This document shows positions 21,300 through 30,892 of a stretch of DNA of 64,000 nt, piece by piece (within the stretch, counting starts at the first letter, position 1; each line of letters starts with the position of its first letter). The position numbers were made by a program, and so were the translations under genes. The notes beneath the pieces were generated by a model, which was not told the origin of the DNA, searched no databases, and was given only the letters and a program-made list of their open reading frames with translations. Source of the DNA: Niastella populi. GTDB lineage: Bacteria; Bacteroidota; Bacteroidia; Chitinophagales; Chitinophagaceae. The stretch spans positions 26,577-90,576 of the forward strand of contig NZ_LWBP01000196.1 in the NCBI RefSeq assembly GCF_002078015.1. The letters are read 5' to 3'.

Positions 21300-21325
21300 T
21301 ATTCTTTATTCGTATGTTATTGAAA

Positions 21326-23290
21326 TTATTCAAGCACCATTACAAATCCACTATTGGGGTTAAGCGTAATGTCACATTTTTTTTGTGTTGCCGCATTCAG
21401 TACGGCTTTCGAAAATAATTCGCTGCCTGTTCCATCGGAGAACAGCGTTGCCTTGCTTTTTTTAAATGCTGTAATATCAAGGATTACTTTCTTTTCATTA
21501 TTATCTCCATTGATACCCGCTATGTACCAGCGGTTGCCGCTTCGCCGTGCAATGACGGCATATTTGCCCGGGTAGCCATCTAAAAATCTTACATCGTCCC
21601 AGTTGCCGGGAAGCATTCTTAACAATGCTTTCACCTCGCCGGGCACCTGCATCATTCCTTCGGGCGCCTGCGCATAATGCTGTATACCCGATAAGAACAA
21701 TACCGAAAGGGCCAGTTCGAAGGCAGGCGTGGTTCTTCTGATACAGTCTGAGGATGTAAGTCCCGTCAGGTTCATGGGCGTAAAATCCATAGGGTCGAAC
21801 GCGTTCCTGGTGAACGGCAACATAGCGCAGTGATTGGCCTGCTTATCGGCTGCCTTCTGATCAAACGTTACCATCTCCATTCCATAAATGGCTTCGGCTG
21901 TCATAAGATGCGGGTATGTTTTTTGCCAGCCTCTCGGCAATGTAGCGCCATGAAAGTTCACAAGCAGCTTATATTTTGCCGCATCATTCAAAATATCGAT
22001 GTAGTATTGGATCATGCTTTGACCATCTCCGCCAAAGAAATCGATCTTTATGCCTTTTATGCCCATTGCCTGCAGCCGGCCGAATTCTTTTTCCCGCCCT
22101 TCCTTCGTAAGCAACAGGTTTTTAGGATGATATTTGATCGTGTTCCAGTCTCCTGCGGAATTATACCATAAGATCAAGCCAACCTTTTTTTGTTTTGCAT
22201 ACGCCGACAGTTCCGCCACCTTATCATATCCGATCCTGGTATCCCAGTCTGCATCTATGAGGCAATACTGCCATTGCATGTCATGGGCGTAGTCGATATA
22301 TTTTATTTGTTCGTCAAAGGTAATGTGGTCATCCTTGCTATTGATCCAGCTCCAGCTGGCTTTTCCGGGTTTTACAAACGAGGCATCTTTTAACGCCGCT
22401 GCCGGCGCCAGATCGGTACCCAATGTTGACTCTGCAATCGTTTTTAAACTCCCGATGGTTATAATGCGCCACGGGGTAAGCCACGGCTTATTGTTTTGCG
22501 GCAAATAGCCACCGCCTGTAAACACTTCCCTCGGATCGGCAAAGCCAATTGAATAAACGGAAGCGGCCGGGTCATTGATCAGTCTCGTACCGCAGTAAGT
22601 ACCATCGAGCGCCGCTTCGGTGATCAGCACCCATATATCATTTGTTTTAAACAAAGCAGGGTACACCCAGCCCGACTTCAACGGTGAGGCAGTGCCAACG
22701 GCAATGTTCTGCAAATAATGTTCTTCATAGGACGGGTGGCAATGCTCATAACCTGTTTTTGCTTCACTCATCGGTTGCAGCCAGGCAGTTGTTTTGCTGT
22801 CAAATTCAAATGAGGAAACTTCTTTAACGATTGTTTCGTTGCTTTTTACCCAGGGAAAAGCATACCGGAAGGCCGCTCCGTCGTTGGATAGCCGGAAAAT
22901 AATATCCATTGCTCTCTTTTCTTCATTCACAAAAGACATCACCAGCTGGCGGGCCTGGTAAACAATGCTGCTTTTTTTTGCATTCTTTGTTTGATAGCGG
23001 TCTGTTATATGTTCCGGCTTTGATATGTTTGCCAGTTTCAATCCCTGTGTAAAATCATGGCCTTTCATCATTACTCCTAAAACCGAAGGCTGAATGACGT
23101 TAGTGCCAGACTTTTGGATACTGTATTTTATTTCACCTGCCGGCGACAGGAATACATGTAGTGAAAGAGACCTGTCGGGACTATGCAATTGAGCAATTGG
23201 CTGCGCCTGCAGGTGATTACCTGGTCCGGTGCACCAGCCATTCATGCCAATAAGAAGCCATACCAAAAGAGATGTATTTCTCAAACTCAT
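21326..23290 (-). CDS. GH97-family glycosidase, retaining (probable alpha-galactosidase-type) subgroup
   Basis: GH97 contains inverting alpha-glucosidases (SusB type) and retaining alpha-galactosidases that use an Asp nucleophile. Here the motif GIKIDFFGGDGQ presents Asp417, close to the nucleophile position known for the retaining type, followed by NFHGATLPRGW and TAEAIYGME. The frame is open back to 23347, but ATG 23290 begins a signal peptide and leaves a 28-bp gap after the GH5 stop. The length, about 654 residues, is normal. Xyloglucan galactose is beta-linked, so an alpha-galactosidase would imply a second substrate, such as galactoglucomannan or unusual side chains; an alpha-L-arabinopyranosidase-like role is another option. 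Confidence 0.85.
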   Translation of the reverse strand: MSLRNTSLLVWLLIGMNGWCTGPGNHLQAQPIAQLHSPDRSLSLHVFLSPAGEIKYSIQKSGTNVIQPSVLGVMMKGHDFTQGLKLANISKPEHITDRYQTKNAKKSSIVYQARQLVMSFVNEEKRAMDIIFRLSNDGAAFRYAFPWVKSNETIVKEVSSFEFDSKTTAWLQPMSEAKTGYEHCHPSYEEHYLQNIAVGTASPLKSGWVYPALFKTNDIWVLITEAALDGTYCGTRLINDPAASVYSIGFADPREVFTGGGYLPQNNKPWLTPWRIITIGSLKTIAESTLGTDLAPAAALKDASFVKPGKASWSWINSKDDHITFDEQIKYIDYAHDMQWQYCLIDADWDTRIGYDKVAELSAYAKQKKVGLILWYNSAGDWNTIKYHPKNLLLTKEGREKEFGRLQAMGIKGIKIDFFGGDGQSMIQYYIDILNDAAKYKLLVNFHGATLPRGWQKTYPHLMTAEAIYGMEMVTFDQKAADKQANHCAMLPFTRNAFDPMDFTPMNLTGLTSSDCIRRTTPAFELALSVLFLSGIQHYAQAPEGMMQVPGEVKALLRMLPGNWDDVRFLDGYPGKYAVIARRSGNRWYIAGINGDNNEKKVILDITAFKKSKATLFSDGTGSELFSKAVLNAATQKKCDITLNPNSGFVMVLE

Positions 23291-23318
23291 TTTCAAAACT
23301 GTTATTATTAAAATATCT

Positions 23319-24788
23319 TTATTTAGCCCCCGCCAAAAGCGCGTCAATCGTTCGCTGGTCTTTTACCGTATTGTTTTGCCTGTCCAAAGCGCCTCCTGTA
23401 TCCCACCAAAATGGTTTTATTCCGCGGGCCAATGCTTCTTTGGTAACAAATGTTATCCAATAGTCCACCGAAGTGTTATGCAATGCCAGTTCTTTGGGAA
23501 CATGCGCTGAACCATCGCGCCGGTAAGCGCCATACTCGCCCATAAGCACCGGAATGCCTTTATCAACAAACTTTGTTTTGATCTTCTCGAAGTCGGCAAT
23601 ATGTGCGCTCTCTTCTCCGTACGTAGGGTTTCGATCGGTTTCGATAGTTGAATGATTGCCGCTGCCCCAGTAGTAAACCATTTTACCCCAGCTTACGTCT
23701 TCGTTAAGGAAACAAAACTGTGACGGGGTGTAATTATGCACTTCAACCATCAGCCGGTCAGGCGCAGGGTCTTTCGGCAGTGTATTCATCAGGTCTGCTG
23801 TCAACGTTGCCGATGTATTGGGTCCCTGAAGTATAAGAACGCGGTGGCTGTTCCTTCCACCGGTGGATCGAACGGCATCAATGAAGGTCTGATGATATAA
23901 CGCCAGCACGCCCATCTTTTCAGCATTATCGGCAGCCGGTTCATTCGCACTGGCAAACATCAGGTGCTCATCAAAGTCGCGCATGGAGGTAGCGATCTGC
24001 TCCCATAATGCTTTCTGTTTTGCACTCACGGAGTCCTGCTTTAGCTTACTAATGTTATTTTCCAGCCAGCCGCCATCCCAATGAATATTCAGCATAACGT
24101 ACAGGCCGTTATTGACACAATAACCAACCACCTCTTTTACCCTGTTCATCCAGCTTTGCTCTATGTGTGCTGTGGCTTTGTTATCAACATGCGTATTCCA
24201 TGCACATGGTATCCGAATGGCAGTAAAGCCCAACTGCTTTACTGCTTTTACATACGACTCGGTGATCAGCGGATTGCCCCAGGCCGTTTCTCCGCCTATA
24301 GCTTCCATTGTATTCCCAATGTTCCACCCCAATTTGAATTTTGAAGCCAGTTGCACGGCGGTGCTCATTCCGGCGGAATCTGCTGCTTTGGGCGATGTGT
24401 TATAAGAAGGATACATGGTAGCCCCCTGTGTAACCATTACTCTTCTTGCCTGTCCGTTTTCGGCGTTTACTGCGAGCGATACGGAACGGGTAGCGCCAGA
24501 GCCGTTGGCACCTGCTGTTAACGTGATGGTGGTGTTGCCGCTATTGCCCGATGATTGACTTAACTGCAGCCACGAAGGAGCCGCATTACTGATACTCCAT
24601 TTTGCATTTCCGTTAATTGTAATTTCTGCCGTTCCCCCTTCTGCGGGAAGGCTGATCTGCGAAGGAGATGCGGAAAGTTCCGGAGCCGGCGAGCTGCCCT
24701 TTTTATGACAGTTGGTAAAAAGCAGTACGGCCATAACAAGCCCCATGATCCTGGTTAGCTTTACGAGCTTCATTTTTTTTGTATTCAT
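23319..24788 (-). CDS. BACON-GH5 (subfamily 4-like) endo-xyloglucanase lipoprotein
   Basis: This resembles the cell-surface endo-xyloglucanase that starts xyloglucan breakdown in Bacteroides. A hydrophobic segment ends in a lipobox (LLFTNC, Cys27). A BACON domain spans about residues 38-125 (ISLPAEGGTAEITINGNAKWSI). The GH5 barrel follows, with FKLGWNIGNTME and FTAIRIPCAW, acid/base Glu283 (ASANEPA) and nucleophile Glu418 (MGEYGAYRR). The architecture matches BoGH5A of the characterized Bacteroides ovatus xyloglucan locus, so I infer endo-beta-1,4-glucanase activity with xyloglucan preference. It is first in the operon GH5-GH97-esterase, and its promoter module lies at 24857-24926. A second ATG six codons in is equally usable. 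Confidence 0.93.
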   Translation of the reverse strand: MNTKKMKLVKLTRIMGLVMAVLLFTNCHKKGSSPAPELSASPSQISLPAEGGTAEITINGNAKWSISNAAPSWLQLSQSSGNSGNTTITLTAGANGSGATRSVSLAVNAENGQARRVMVTQGATMYPSYNTSPKAADSAGMSTAVQLASKFKLGWNIGNTMEAIGGETAWGNPLITESYVKAVKQLGFTAIRIPCAWNTHVDNKATAHIEQSWMNRVKEVVGYCVNNGLYVMLNIHWDGGWLENNISKLKQDSVSAKQKALWEQIATSMRDFDEHLMFASANEPAADNAEKMGVLALYHQTFIDAVRSTGGRNSHRVLILQGPNTSATLTADLMNTLPKDPAPDRLMVEVHNYTPSQFCFLNEDVSWGKMVYYWGSGNHSTIETDRNPTYGEESAHIADFEKIKTKFVDKGIPVLMGEYGAYRRDGSAHVPKELALHNTSVDYWITFVTKEALARGIKPFWWDTGGALDRQNNTVKDQRTIDALLAGAK

Positions 24789-24856
24789 AGTGGAAGCAAT
24801 ATTGTATCGTTTTACAAACCAACTGTTCGCACGTTATAGCGAACTCAATTGTATGT

Positions 24857-24926
24857 TGTAAAACTAGCCGCTGGTTCGTTGATAAAGGGCGCTCAAATGT
24901 TGCAGGTTATGGCAAAATATGTTGCA
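24857..24926 (-). promoter_or_regulatory. Promoter module A (GH5 operon): paired ATGTTGCA repeats plus -7 element
   Basis: On the plus strand TGTAAAACTA (24857-24866) is followed, 40 bp from its start, by ATGTTGCA (24897-24904) and, 22 bp later, by an identical ATGTTGCA (24919-24926). Transcription runs leftward. Reversed, the first element reads TAGTTTTACA and supplies a TAnnTTTA -7 box; transcription would start near 24853. The direct repeats then centre near -47 and -69, the place expected for an AraC-type activator. Four other modules share both spacings exactly. Confidence 0.82.
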
Positions 24927-25140
24927 GCTGAATGATTTTCACGAGCTTTTTCCTCCCCCACCGCTTTTATTATGGTCTTTCTGTTTCACTAAAAGGCATC
25001 CCAACAATATGGGGCAAAACAGGCGGTAACCAATCCCTGTTTTTACCGCATTTTTATCAATTGACGATCAATTACTTTTTCCCGGCCAGGCAGGCAATCT
25101 TATTTCGCAGCGGTAGCAGTAGTTGTTGGAAAATCTGACC

Positions 25141-25175
25141 AAAAAAAGGCCGCCCAAATTACTTTTAGGCGGCCT
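25141..25175 (-). terminator. Rho-independent terminator of the GH31-SusC2-SusD2-lipoprotein operon
   Basis: A perfect 8-bp stem (AGGCCGCC at 25147-25154, GGCGGCCT at 25168-25175) with a 13-base loop is followed on the minus strand by seven T residues. It lies about 20 bp past the stop of the 274-residue lipoprotein gene. Confidence 0.88.
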
Positions 25176-25195
25176 CATTACTGAATAGCGGCGAT

Positions 25196-26020
25196 CTAAT
25201 GCGTATCGTAGTACTCTTTTGTTATATAATTGTAGATGTACCAATTACTGGCATCTTTTTTAGCAATGAGTTGCATTGTGCTGTCGGTAAGTGTTTTTAC
25301 AGCCATTCTCGCGTTCCAGTTGGCTACCTGGCCGCCCTGTGCTTTGTCGTGCAAAACCTGGGCATCAATAGTTGCCAGCTCATTTGTAGCCGGGTACAAC
25401 ATGAATTTACCTGTTCCCGAATATTCGGGGAACATTTTATTATCGGCGCTGAAATTTGCATTACCAATCAAATCAAAGGTCATGGTACCGTAATCGCCAG
25501 CCGTAACGCCGGCCCAGGGAATATCTTTAAATGCAGGGTCCCATACCCATCCCGGGCCCGCAAAGTAAAATGGCCCTTTAAAATATTTACTCACCCCGTT
25601 TGCATCCAGATCCAGCACCCATGTTCTCGATTTTCCCAGTCCGCCGGTGAGTTTGATCCACATGGGGTCGCTTACTGTCTTTTCATCAATGGTATTTATA
25701 GTTACAAGCGTTGTATCGGCCAGCACAAGACCACCCGCACTTTCCACACCGTACACAAATTTGTAAGTTCCGGGGAAAGGAACATTGGTAGTGTCTTTTA
25801 ATTTTATTGACTGTCCAAAAGGAGTAACCCAATATGGAGTAAGACCCGGCGTTAAACTTGTTAATACAATATCATTGGGGTTTGCCGATGAGGGTTCGAT
25901 GGTGAACTTCAGATCTGACTTGTTGGCCAATGCACCCAATTCAAATATTTCAGGCCTGCACGAAGAATACAGCAGTGCTGATCCTAAAAATGCAAGTACT
26001 ATTATTAAATTATTTCTCAT
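25196..26020 (-). CDS. Putative surface glycan-binding lipoprotein (274 aa, unassigned family)
   Basis: I do not recognise a named family over the full length. A signal segment ends in a lipobox (LLYSSC, Cys21). Residues of roughly 35-115 look like an Ig/PKD-type sandwich (FTIEPSSANPNDIVLTSL, TYKFVYGVESAGG). The C-terminal part is rich in Trp, Tyr and Gly (FAGPGWVWDPAF, ASNWYIYNY), as in carbohydrate-binding surfaces. The gene follows SusD2 by 31 bp and is last before a strong terminator, which is where surface glycan-binding proteins usually lie in PULs. I infer outer-membrane glycan binding; catalytic activity seems unlikely because no acidic glycosidase motif is visible. Confidence 0.75.
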   Translation of the reverse strand: MRNNLIIVLAFLGSALLYSSCRPEIFELGALANKSDLKFTIEPSSANPNDIVLTSLTPGLTPYWVTPFGQSIKLKDTTNVPFPGTYKFVYGVESAGGLVLADTTLVTINTIDEKTVSDPMWIKLTGGLGKSRTWVLDLDANGVSKYFKGPFYFAGPGWVWDPAFKDIPWAGVTAGDYGTMTFDLIGNANFSADNKMFPEYSGTGKFMLYPATNELATIDAQVLHDKAQGGQVANWNARMAVKTLTDSTMQLIAKKDASNWYIYNYITKEYYDTH

Positions 26021-26051
26021 TTCCTTTTATTTTTCGGTTATGACATGCGTA

Positions 26052-27641
26052 TTACCAGCCGGCATTTTGCTTCAGCGTACCTGATGATAAAGTGATCTGG
26101 TCGTTAGGTATTTGCTGAAACCCGCGGGTTGCTTTTATGTTTGCCTCGAATTTTGAAGCTGTAGGTGGATTTGAAGTACCATCCTGGAAGTATGATACAG
26201 TTGTATTTGCAGCAATTGTGGAAGCGGCCACATCGATGCCCTGGCGTAACAGATCCCAATACCGCAGCCCTTCACCCGCAAATTCCAACCGGCGTTCCGC
26301 CAGAATTTCTGCTTCGGAAACAGCAGCGGCAGGAGCAGCTGAAGGATCTGCTCTAAGACGTACCTGGTTATAATAGCTTACGGCGTTGGGACTTCCCAGT
26401 TCTGCAGCCATCAGCAAAACATCTGAATAGCGAATGACGAAAAAGTCCTGGTACTGTCCGGTTTGAAAATTGGAAACAATAGAATTTCCATTCTGATCGC
26501 ACTGCATGGCATATTTTTTCATAAAATATCCTGTGTATTCGCGGCAATCGGCTGATTTGGTGTAAGCAAGATTTTCGTCGGCTATCGATATGATGGTAGC
26601 AAAACGGCGTGTATCGGTTGAAGGATAAAGATTATAAAGCTTAGGATCAACAGTACACGCACCCCATCCGGCCTGGTAAGGATAAAGGCTTTCCGAACGG
26701 ATTCCTTCCATTACCATCCACCTGTTACCGGTAGCATCTGCAGACCAGTTATCTGTTGAAGAATATTTAATTGCGAATACTACTTCCGGATTATCTTCAC
26801 CGGCATAAGCAACATTTTTTGCTGTTGAAGCTGCAGGCCATAACGTGGTAAAATCGCTTACCAATGAATGTCCGCTATGGGCAATTACATCTTCTACTGC
26901 AGTCAAAGCCGTAGCTGCTGTTTCGCCGCCAATAGTACCTTTCCCATACAAACCAGCGTAGTATAAATAGGCGCGTGCCAATAAAGACTCAGCAGCCCAT
27001 TTGGTTATTCTTCCGCCGGGTACGCTTTTGTAATTAGCCGAAGGGAGACTATCCGATGCTTCACGTAAGTCGGTCATGATCTGGGTAAACGTTTCTTCCG
27101 GCCCGGCTTGCGGCACATTGGCAATGGTAGGTGTTGTTACCAGGGGAACCTTTTCGAACAATCGAACCAGGTCTAAATAACAGTAAGCACGAATGAATTT
27201 CGCTTCGGCAGCATATTGTGTTCTTAACGCAGTACTGTCGCCCCATGCAACGTTGTCCATATTCTCCAGTAATACATTACAACGGTAAATGGTTTGGTAA
27301 TACGCTTTCCAGCCCCCGCTATGAAAAGAAACATCCGAAGGTGAAATTGATTTATCAAATTCATCTACCATTGCCCATCCATACCCGTCGAAAGTTCCTG
27401 TGCCGCCAAAACTGTTGTCAGAGAAAACTTCCAGCAAAGCAGGGATCGCATCATTGTTATAGATCTGGTTAAGTCCATTGAAACAACCTACCAGCGCAGT
27501 ATAAGCTTCAGAAGGCTTTTTATAATAAGAGAGCGTGGTTTGCTTAGCATCCGTCAATTCGGTCGTAAGAAATTTTTTGCAAGAACTGAATGCTATTATT
27601 GCAGCAACTGCAACAATTATATTTCTATATCCTTTTTTCAT
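26052..27641 (-). CDS. SusD2: SusD/RagB-family glycan-binding lipoprotein
   Basis: This 529-residue surface lipoprotein pairs with SusC2. The N-terminus has a hydrophobic stretch and a lipobox (AFSSC, Cys21), followed by the family start KKFLTTELTDAK. Conserved SusD signatures include AEAKFIRAYCYLDLVRLFEKVPLV, GRITKWAAESLLARAYLYYAG and, near the end, ILAERRLEFAGEGLRYWDLLR. It starts 19 bp after the SusC2 stop and is followed by the 274-residue lipoprotein, forming a classic transporter unit led by the GH31 alpha-xylosidase-type gene. Specificity is inferred from context to be xyloglucan oligosaccharides. Confidence 0.96.
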   Translation of the reverse strand: MKKGYRNIIVAVAAIIAFSSCKKFLTTELTDAKQTTLSYYKKPSEAYTALVGCFNGLNQIYNNDAIPALLEVFSDNSFGGTGTFDGYGWAMVDEFDKSISPSDVSFHSGGWKAYYQTIYRCNVLLENMDNVAWGDSTALRTQYAAEAKFIRAYCYLDLVRLFEKVPLVTTPTIANVPQAGPEETFTQIMTDLREASDSLPSANYKSVPGGRITKWAAESLLARAYLYYAGLYGKGTIGGETAATALTAVEDVIAHSGHSLVSDFTTLWPAASTAKNVAYAGEDNPEVVFAIKYSSTDNWSADATGNRWMVMEGIRSESLYPYQAGWGACTVDPKLYNLYPSTDTRRFATIISIADENLAYTKSADCREYTGYFMKKYAMQCDQNGNSIVSNFQTGQYQDFFVIRYSDVLLMAAELGSPNAVSYYNQVRLRADPSAAPAAAVSEAEILAERRLEFAGEGLRYWDLLRQGIDVAASTIAANTTVSYFQDGTSNPPTASKFEANIKATRGFQQIPNDQITLSSGTLKQNAGW

Positions 27642-27660
27642 GAGTTTTGCTTTTTCTCAA

Positions 27661-30600
27661 TTAGAAAATAATGTTCACTCCAGCCATATAAACCTTGGGG
27701 CGTGGATAAAATCCGTTGTCAACACCCTGTCCAAAAAAATAAGCGCCGCTTGCATCTGCAACAGAAGCCCCAACCTCAGGATCCATTCCTCTGTATTTTG
27801 TAAAGGTGACCGGGTTTTGAGCAGCTACATATAAGCGAAACTGGCTTAAATTTTTCCATCTAACGATCTTAGCCACGTCGTATCCGAGCGTAATGTTTGA
27901 AACCCTCCAATAGCTTCCATCATGAATATAGAGATCGGTAAATTCTACCCAGTTAGAACTGTTTTGCGTTATGCGGGGCATTGCATTCGAAGTACCCTCA
28001 CCATGCCAACGGCTAAGCATATCGGTTGTCATGTTAGCCCATTGACCAGGCGAACGATATGACTGAACTATTTTATTTCCTGCAACGCCATTGGTTGTAA
28101 CGGAAAGATCGAAGTTTTTATAGTTTGCCGAAAAACGGAAACCAAAAATATGATGCGGATTTGGATCACCGATATTGGTTTTATCTTTTGCATCAATTAC
28201 TCCATCACCATTATAATCTACCAGTTTCAGATCACCGGGTTGTGCATTCGGTTGAAGCATTCCGTTTTTACCGGTCCAGGCAGCCACATCGGCATTATTC
28301 TGAAACACCCCTGCAGTTTTATACCCCCAGAAATAACCTATAGGGTTTCCTGCGGCAGCACGGAAGAATTCAGGGCCATTGACAAATAAACTGTTTGTAC
28401 CGCCGTGAATGATGCCATCGGCAGTTGGAATATTGTTCACCACATTTTTATTGTAGGCATAAGAACCGGAAACATTATAGGTAAAACCGTTCCCGATATT
28501 TCCGTTATAACCTAACTGAAGTTCTATTCCTTTATTGGTAACATCTCCGCCATTGATGTATGGTGGATTGCTGACACCGGCAGTTGCCAGCAAAGGCGCT
28601 GCAATTAACCAGTCTTTGGTGGTTTTGTTGTACAGGTCAAGGCTCACGTCAAGTTTATTATTCAGGAACCTTGCATCGATACCGATATTGGTTTGACGGG
28701 AACTTTCCCATTTAGTATTTTCCACACCAATTGTTGAAGGATAGGAACCCTGTGTTAAAGTAGTATTATCACTGCCAAAATTGTATCGGGCGTTTGATAA
28801 GGAAATTAAAGACAGGTAGTTGAAGGCAGATATGCCATCATTACCGTTGGTGCCCCAGCTTGCCCTTACTTTCAGGAAGTTTAGCCAGTTTTTAGTTGAT
28901 GTCATGAAATCTTCATTGCTTGCTACCCAGCCGGCAGAAAATGATGGGAAATATCCCCATTGACGGCCGGGAGCAAACATGGTAGAACCATCTGCACGGA
29001 AAATAGCAGAGACCAGGTATTTTTCTTTGAAACTGTAATTTACACGGCCGAAGAAAGAAGATTGCGCATACACTGCATTGGCATTTCCGCTCAGCGATAT
29101 GGTATTGGTAACGGTTTGCCTGTTGGCTGCAGAAGTATCTGAGCTCATTGTAACAGAAGTTACCGTCGAATTACTCAGATACCCACGGTCAAAAGAACCG
29201 AATAACGTAGCGCCTGTATTACTTCCGCTCAACCATGTTCCCTGGTATTTCCTCATCGCACTACCGGCTAAAACATCAAATTTGTGCTCATTAATATTGA
29301 AAAGATAGTTTATCGTATTATCAAAGTTCCAGGTATACCCCTGAGAGCCGCCCTGGCTGATGTTTTCATAATCGTTAAAAGCATAGATCGATAACTTATC
29401 GTACACAGGCCTGTAGCTATGATTAGCCGAAGAAGAATAATTCAACCCGAAAACCGTTCTTATTCTTAAGTTTTTGACGGGCTGAAGCTCTGCATACACA
29501 TCTCCCAGCAATCTTTGTGTTTTGCTTTCATTCTGATTATTGTATTGCATCAAGGCATAAGGATTCGCTTCGGTATTGTTCCATACTCCCCCATTATAGA
29601 TAGTTGAATTGATACTGCTCAGGTATTTGCCTTTTTCATCGTACATAGCCAATAAAGGACTTGTGCCTATAGCCGCGGCCAACACGTTACCGGAATACAA
29701 TCCGCCATCGGCAACGCCTTTTTGGTTGATATAAGAAAAAGTAAGATGCTCGCCTATTTTCAATACACCGTTGTACATTTTACGTTCGGTATTTGCACGG
29801 AAGTTGATACGTTTATAATTTGAGAGATTTTGACTGCCGATGATTCCACCCTGTTCCATATACGACCCACCCAACGAATAAGTTGATACGTCTGATCCGC
29901 CATTAGCGGCGATCGTGTAATTGCTGATCGGTACATTGGAAGAAAAGATCTGGTGAAGCCAGTCGGTACCGTGAGCAGGTAAAATGCTGCTTCCTTTGGC
30001 TAAATCGTCAATTTGCGCCTGTGTGAACAGCGGTACTTTACCGCTGTTAATGGCTGCCTCGTTCTGCATGGTTGCGTATTGCTCAGCATTCAGCAAAGGC
30101 AGTTTACGAGCTATATTTTGAACACCATAGTAAGCATCGATTGAAATTTGCCCGTCTTTTTTACCTGACTTTCCGTTTCGTGTGGTGATCAGAACAACTC
30201 CGTTTGCACCATTGATACCGTAGATGGCGCATGAGGCGGCATCTTTTAAAATATCAACTGAAGCAATATCTGCATTGTTTAAGTAGGTAATGTCATTGGT
30301 AATAACCCCGTCAACAACATAAAGGGGATTTGAGTTTCCGATGGTTCCGGCGCCGCGGATATTTACTTTAAAACCACCGCCGGGTTGCCCCGAAGTAGAG
30401 GTAATGTTAACCCCGGCAGCCTGCCCCTGCAATGCCTGCAAAGCATTTGTTGTATTTAATTTGGCGAGGTCTTCGCCTTTAACCTGGGAAGTAGCGCCCG
30501 TAACCAGTTTTTTCTTTTGAGTGCCGTAGCCGATAACGATGACGTTTTCCAGTTGATTCACAGCTTCCTGTAATTGTACAGTCAGGTTGCCTGTACCAAC

Positions 30601-30873
30601 TTTAATTTCCTGGCTGGTAAAGCCCACAGCACTGATCTCAAGAACGTCTTTAGGTGATGCTTCGATCGTAAACTTTCCGGCATTGTCCGTAACAGTTGAA
30701 CGATTGGTTTTCTTCACCGTAACCGTTGCCCCGGGAACCGGCGCGGCATGTTGATCTGCGACGGCACCACTCACCTTTGTGGATTGCGCAAAAGCATTGG
30801 TGTTTAAGAGGAATACAAGTAAAATACTCCACAGCATCATTTTTCGCAAGCGAATCGTTTTGGTTGGTTTCAT
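27661..30873 (-). CDS. SusC2: SusC/RagA-family TonB-linked transporter
   Basis: This 1070-residue outer-membrane importer has a signal peptide ending near AFAQS and a carboxypeptidase-like regulatory domain (VSGAVADQHAAPVPGATVTV). The family motif VIGYGTQKKK, a plug (VNIRGAGTIGNSNPLYVVDG, ILKDAASCAIYGINGANGV) and a beta-barrel ending VYMAGVNIIF follow. It sits between GH31 (19 bp upstream) and SusD2 (19 bp downstream), so capture, import and xylose removal are co-expressed. It differs clearly from SusC1 and SusC3 through the plug region, so it is not a recent copy of either. Confidence 0.96.
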   Translation of the reverse strand: MKPTKTIRLRKMMLWSILLVFLLNTNAFAQSTKVSGAVADQHAAPVPGATVTVKKTNRSTVTDNAGKFTIEASPKDVLEISAVGFTSQEIKVGTGNLTVQLQEAVNQLENVIVIGYGTQKKKLVTGATSQVKGEDLAKLNTTNALQALQGQAAGVNITSTSGQPGGGFKVNIRGAGTIGNSNPLYVVDGVITNDITYLNNADIASVDILKDAASCAIYGINGANGVVLITTRNGKSGKKDGQISIDAYYGVQNIARKLPLLNAEQYATMQNEAAINSGKVPLFTQAQIDDLAKGSSILPAHGTDWLHQIFSSNVPISNYTIAANGGSDVSTYSLGGSYMEQGGIIGSQNLSNYKRINFRANTERKMYNGVLKIGEHLTFSYINQKGVADGGLYSGNVLAAAIGTSPLLAMYDEKGKYLSSINSTIYNGGVWNNTEANPYALMQYNNQNESKTQRLLGDVYAELQPVKNLRIRTVFGLNYSSSANHSYRPVYDKLSIYAFNDYENISQGGSQGYTWNFDNTINYLFNINEHKFDVLAGSAMRKYQGTWLSGSNTGATLFGSFDRGYLSNSTVTSVTMSSDTSAANRQTVTNTISLSGNANAVYAQSSFFGRVNYSFKEKYLVSAIFRADGSTMFAPGRQWGYFPSFSAGWVASNEDFMTSTKNWLNFLKVRASWGTNGNDGISAFNYLSLISLSNARYNFGSDNTTLTQGSYPSTIGVENTKWESSRQTNIGIDARFLNNKLDVSLDLYNKTTKDWLIAAPLLATAGVSNPPYINGGDVTNKGIELQLGYNGNIGNGFTYNVSGSYAYNKNVVNNIPTADGIIHGGTNSLFVNGPEFFRAAAGNPIGYFWGYKTAGVFQNNADVAAWTGKNGMLQPNAQPGDLKLVDYNGDGVIDAKDKTNIGDPNPHHIFGFRFSANYKNFDLSVTTNGVAGNKIVQSYRSPGQWANMTTDMLSRWHGEGTSNAMPRITQNSSNWVEFTDLYIHDGSYWRVSNITLGYDVAKIVRWKNLSQFRLYVAAQNPVTFTKYRGMDPEVGASVADASGAYFFGQGVDNGFYPRPKVYMAGVNIIF

Positions 30874-30892
30874 ATTTAGTTGTTTAGCTTAA

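Larger units (their letters stand above)
24789..25195. other. Intergenic region between the SusC2 operon and the GH5 operon
   Basis: This 407-bp gap contains no credible gene. From left to right it holds the GH5 leader (about 65 bases), promoter module A (24857-24926), about 210 bp without recognisable structure, and the terminator of the preceding operon (25141-25175). Confidence 0.7.
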
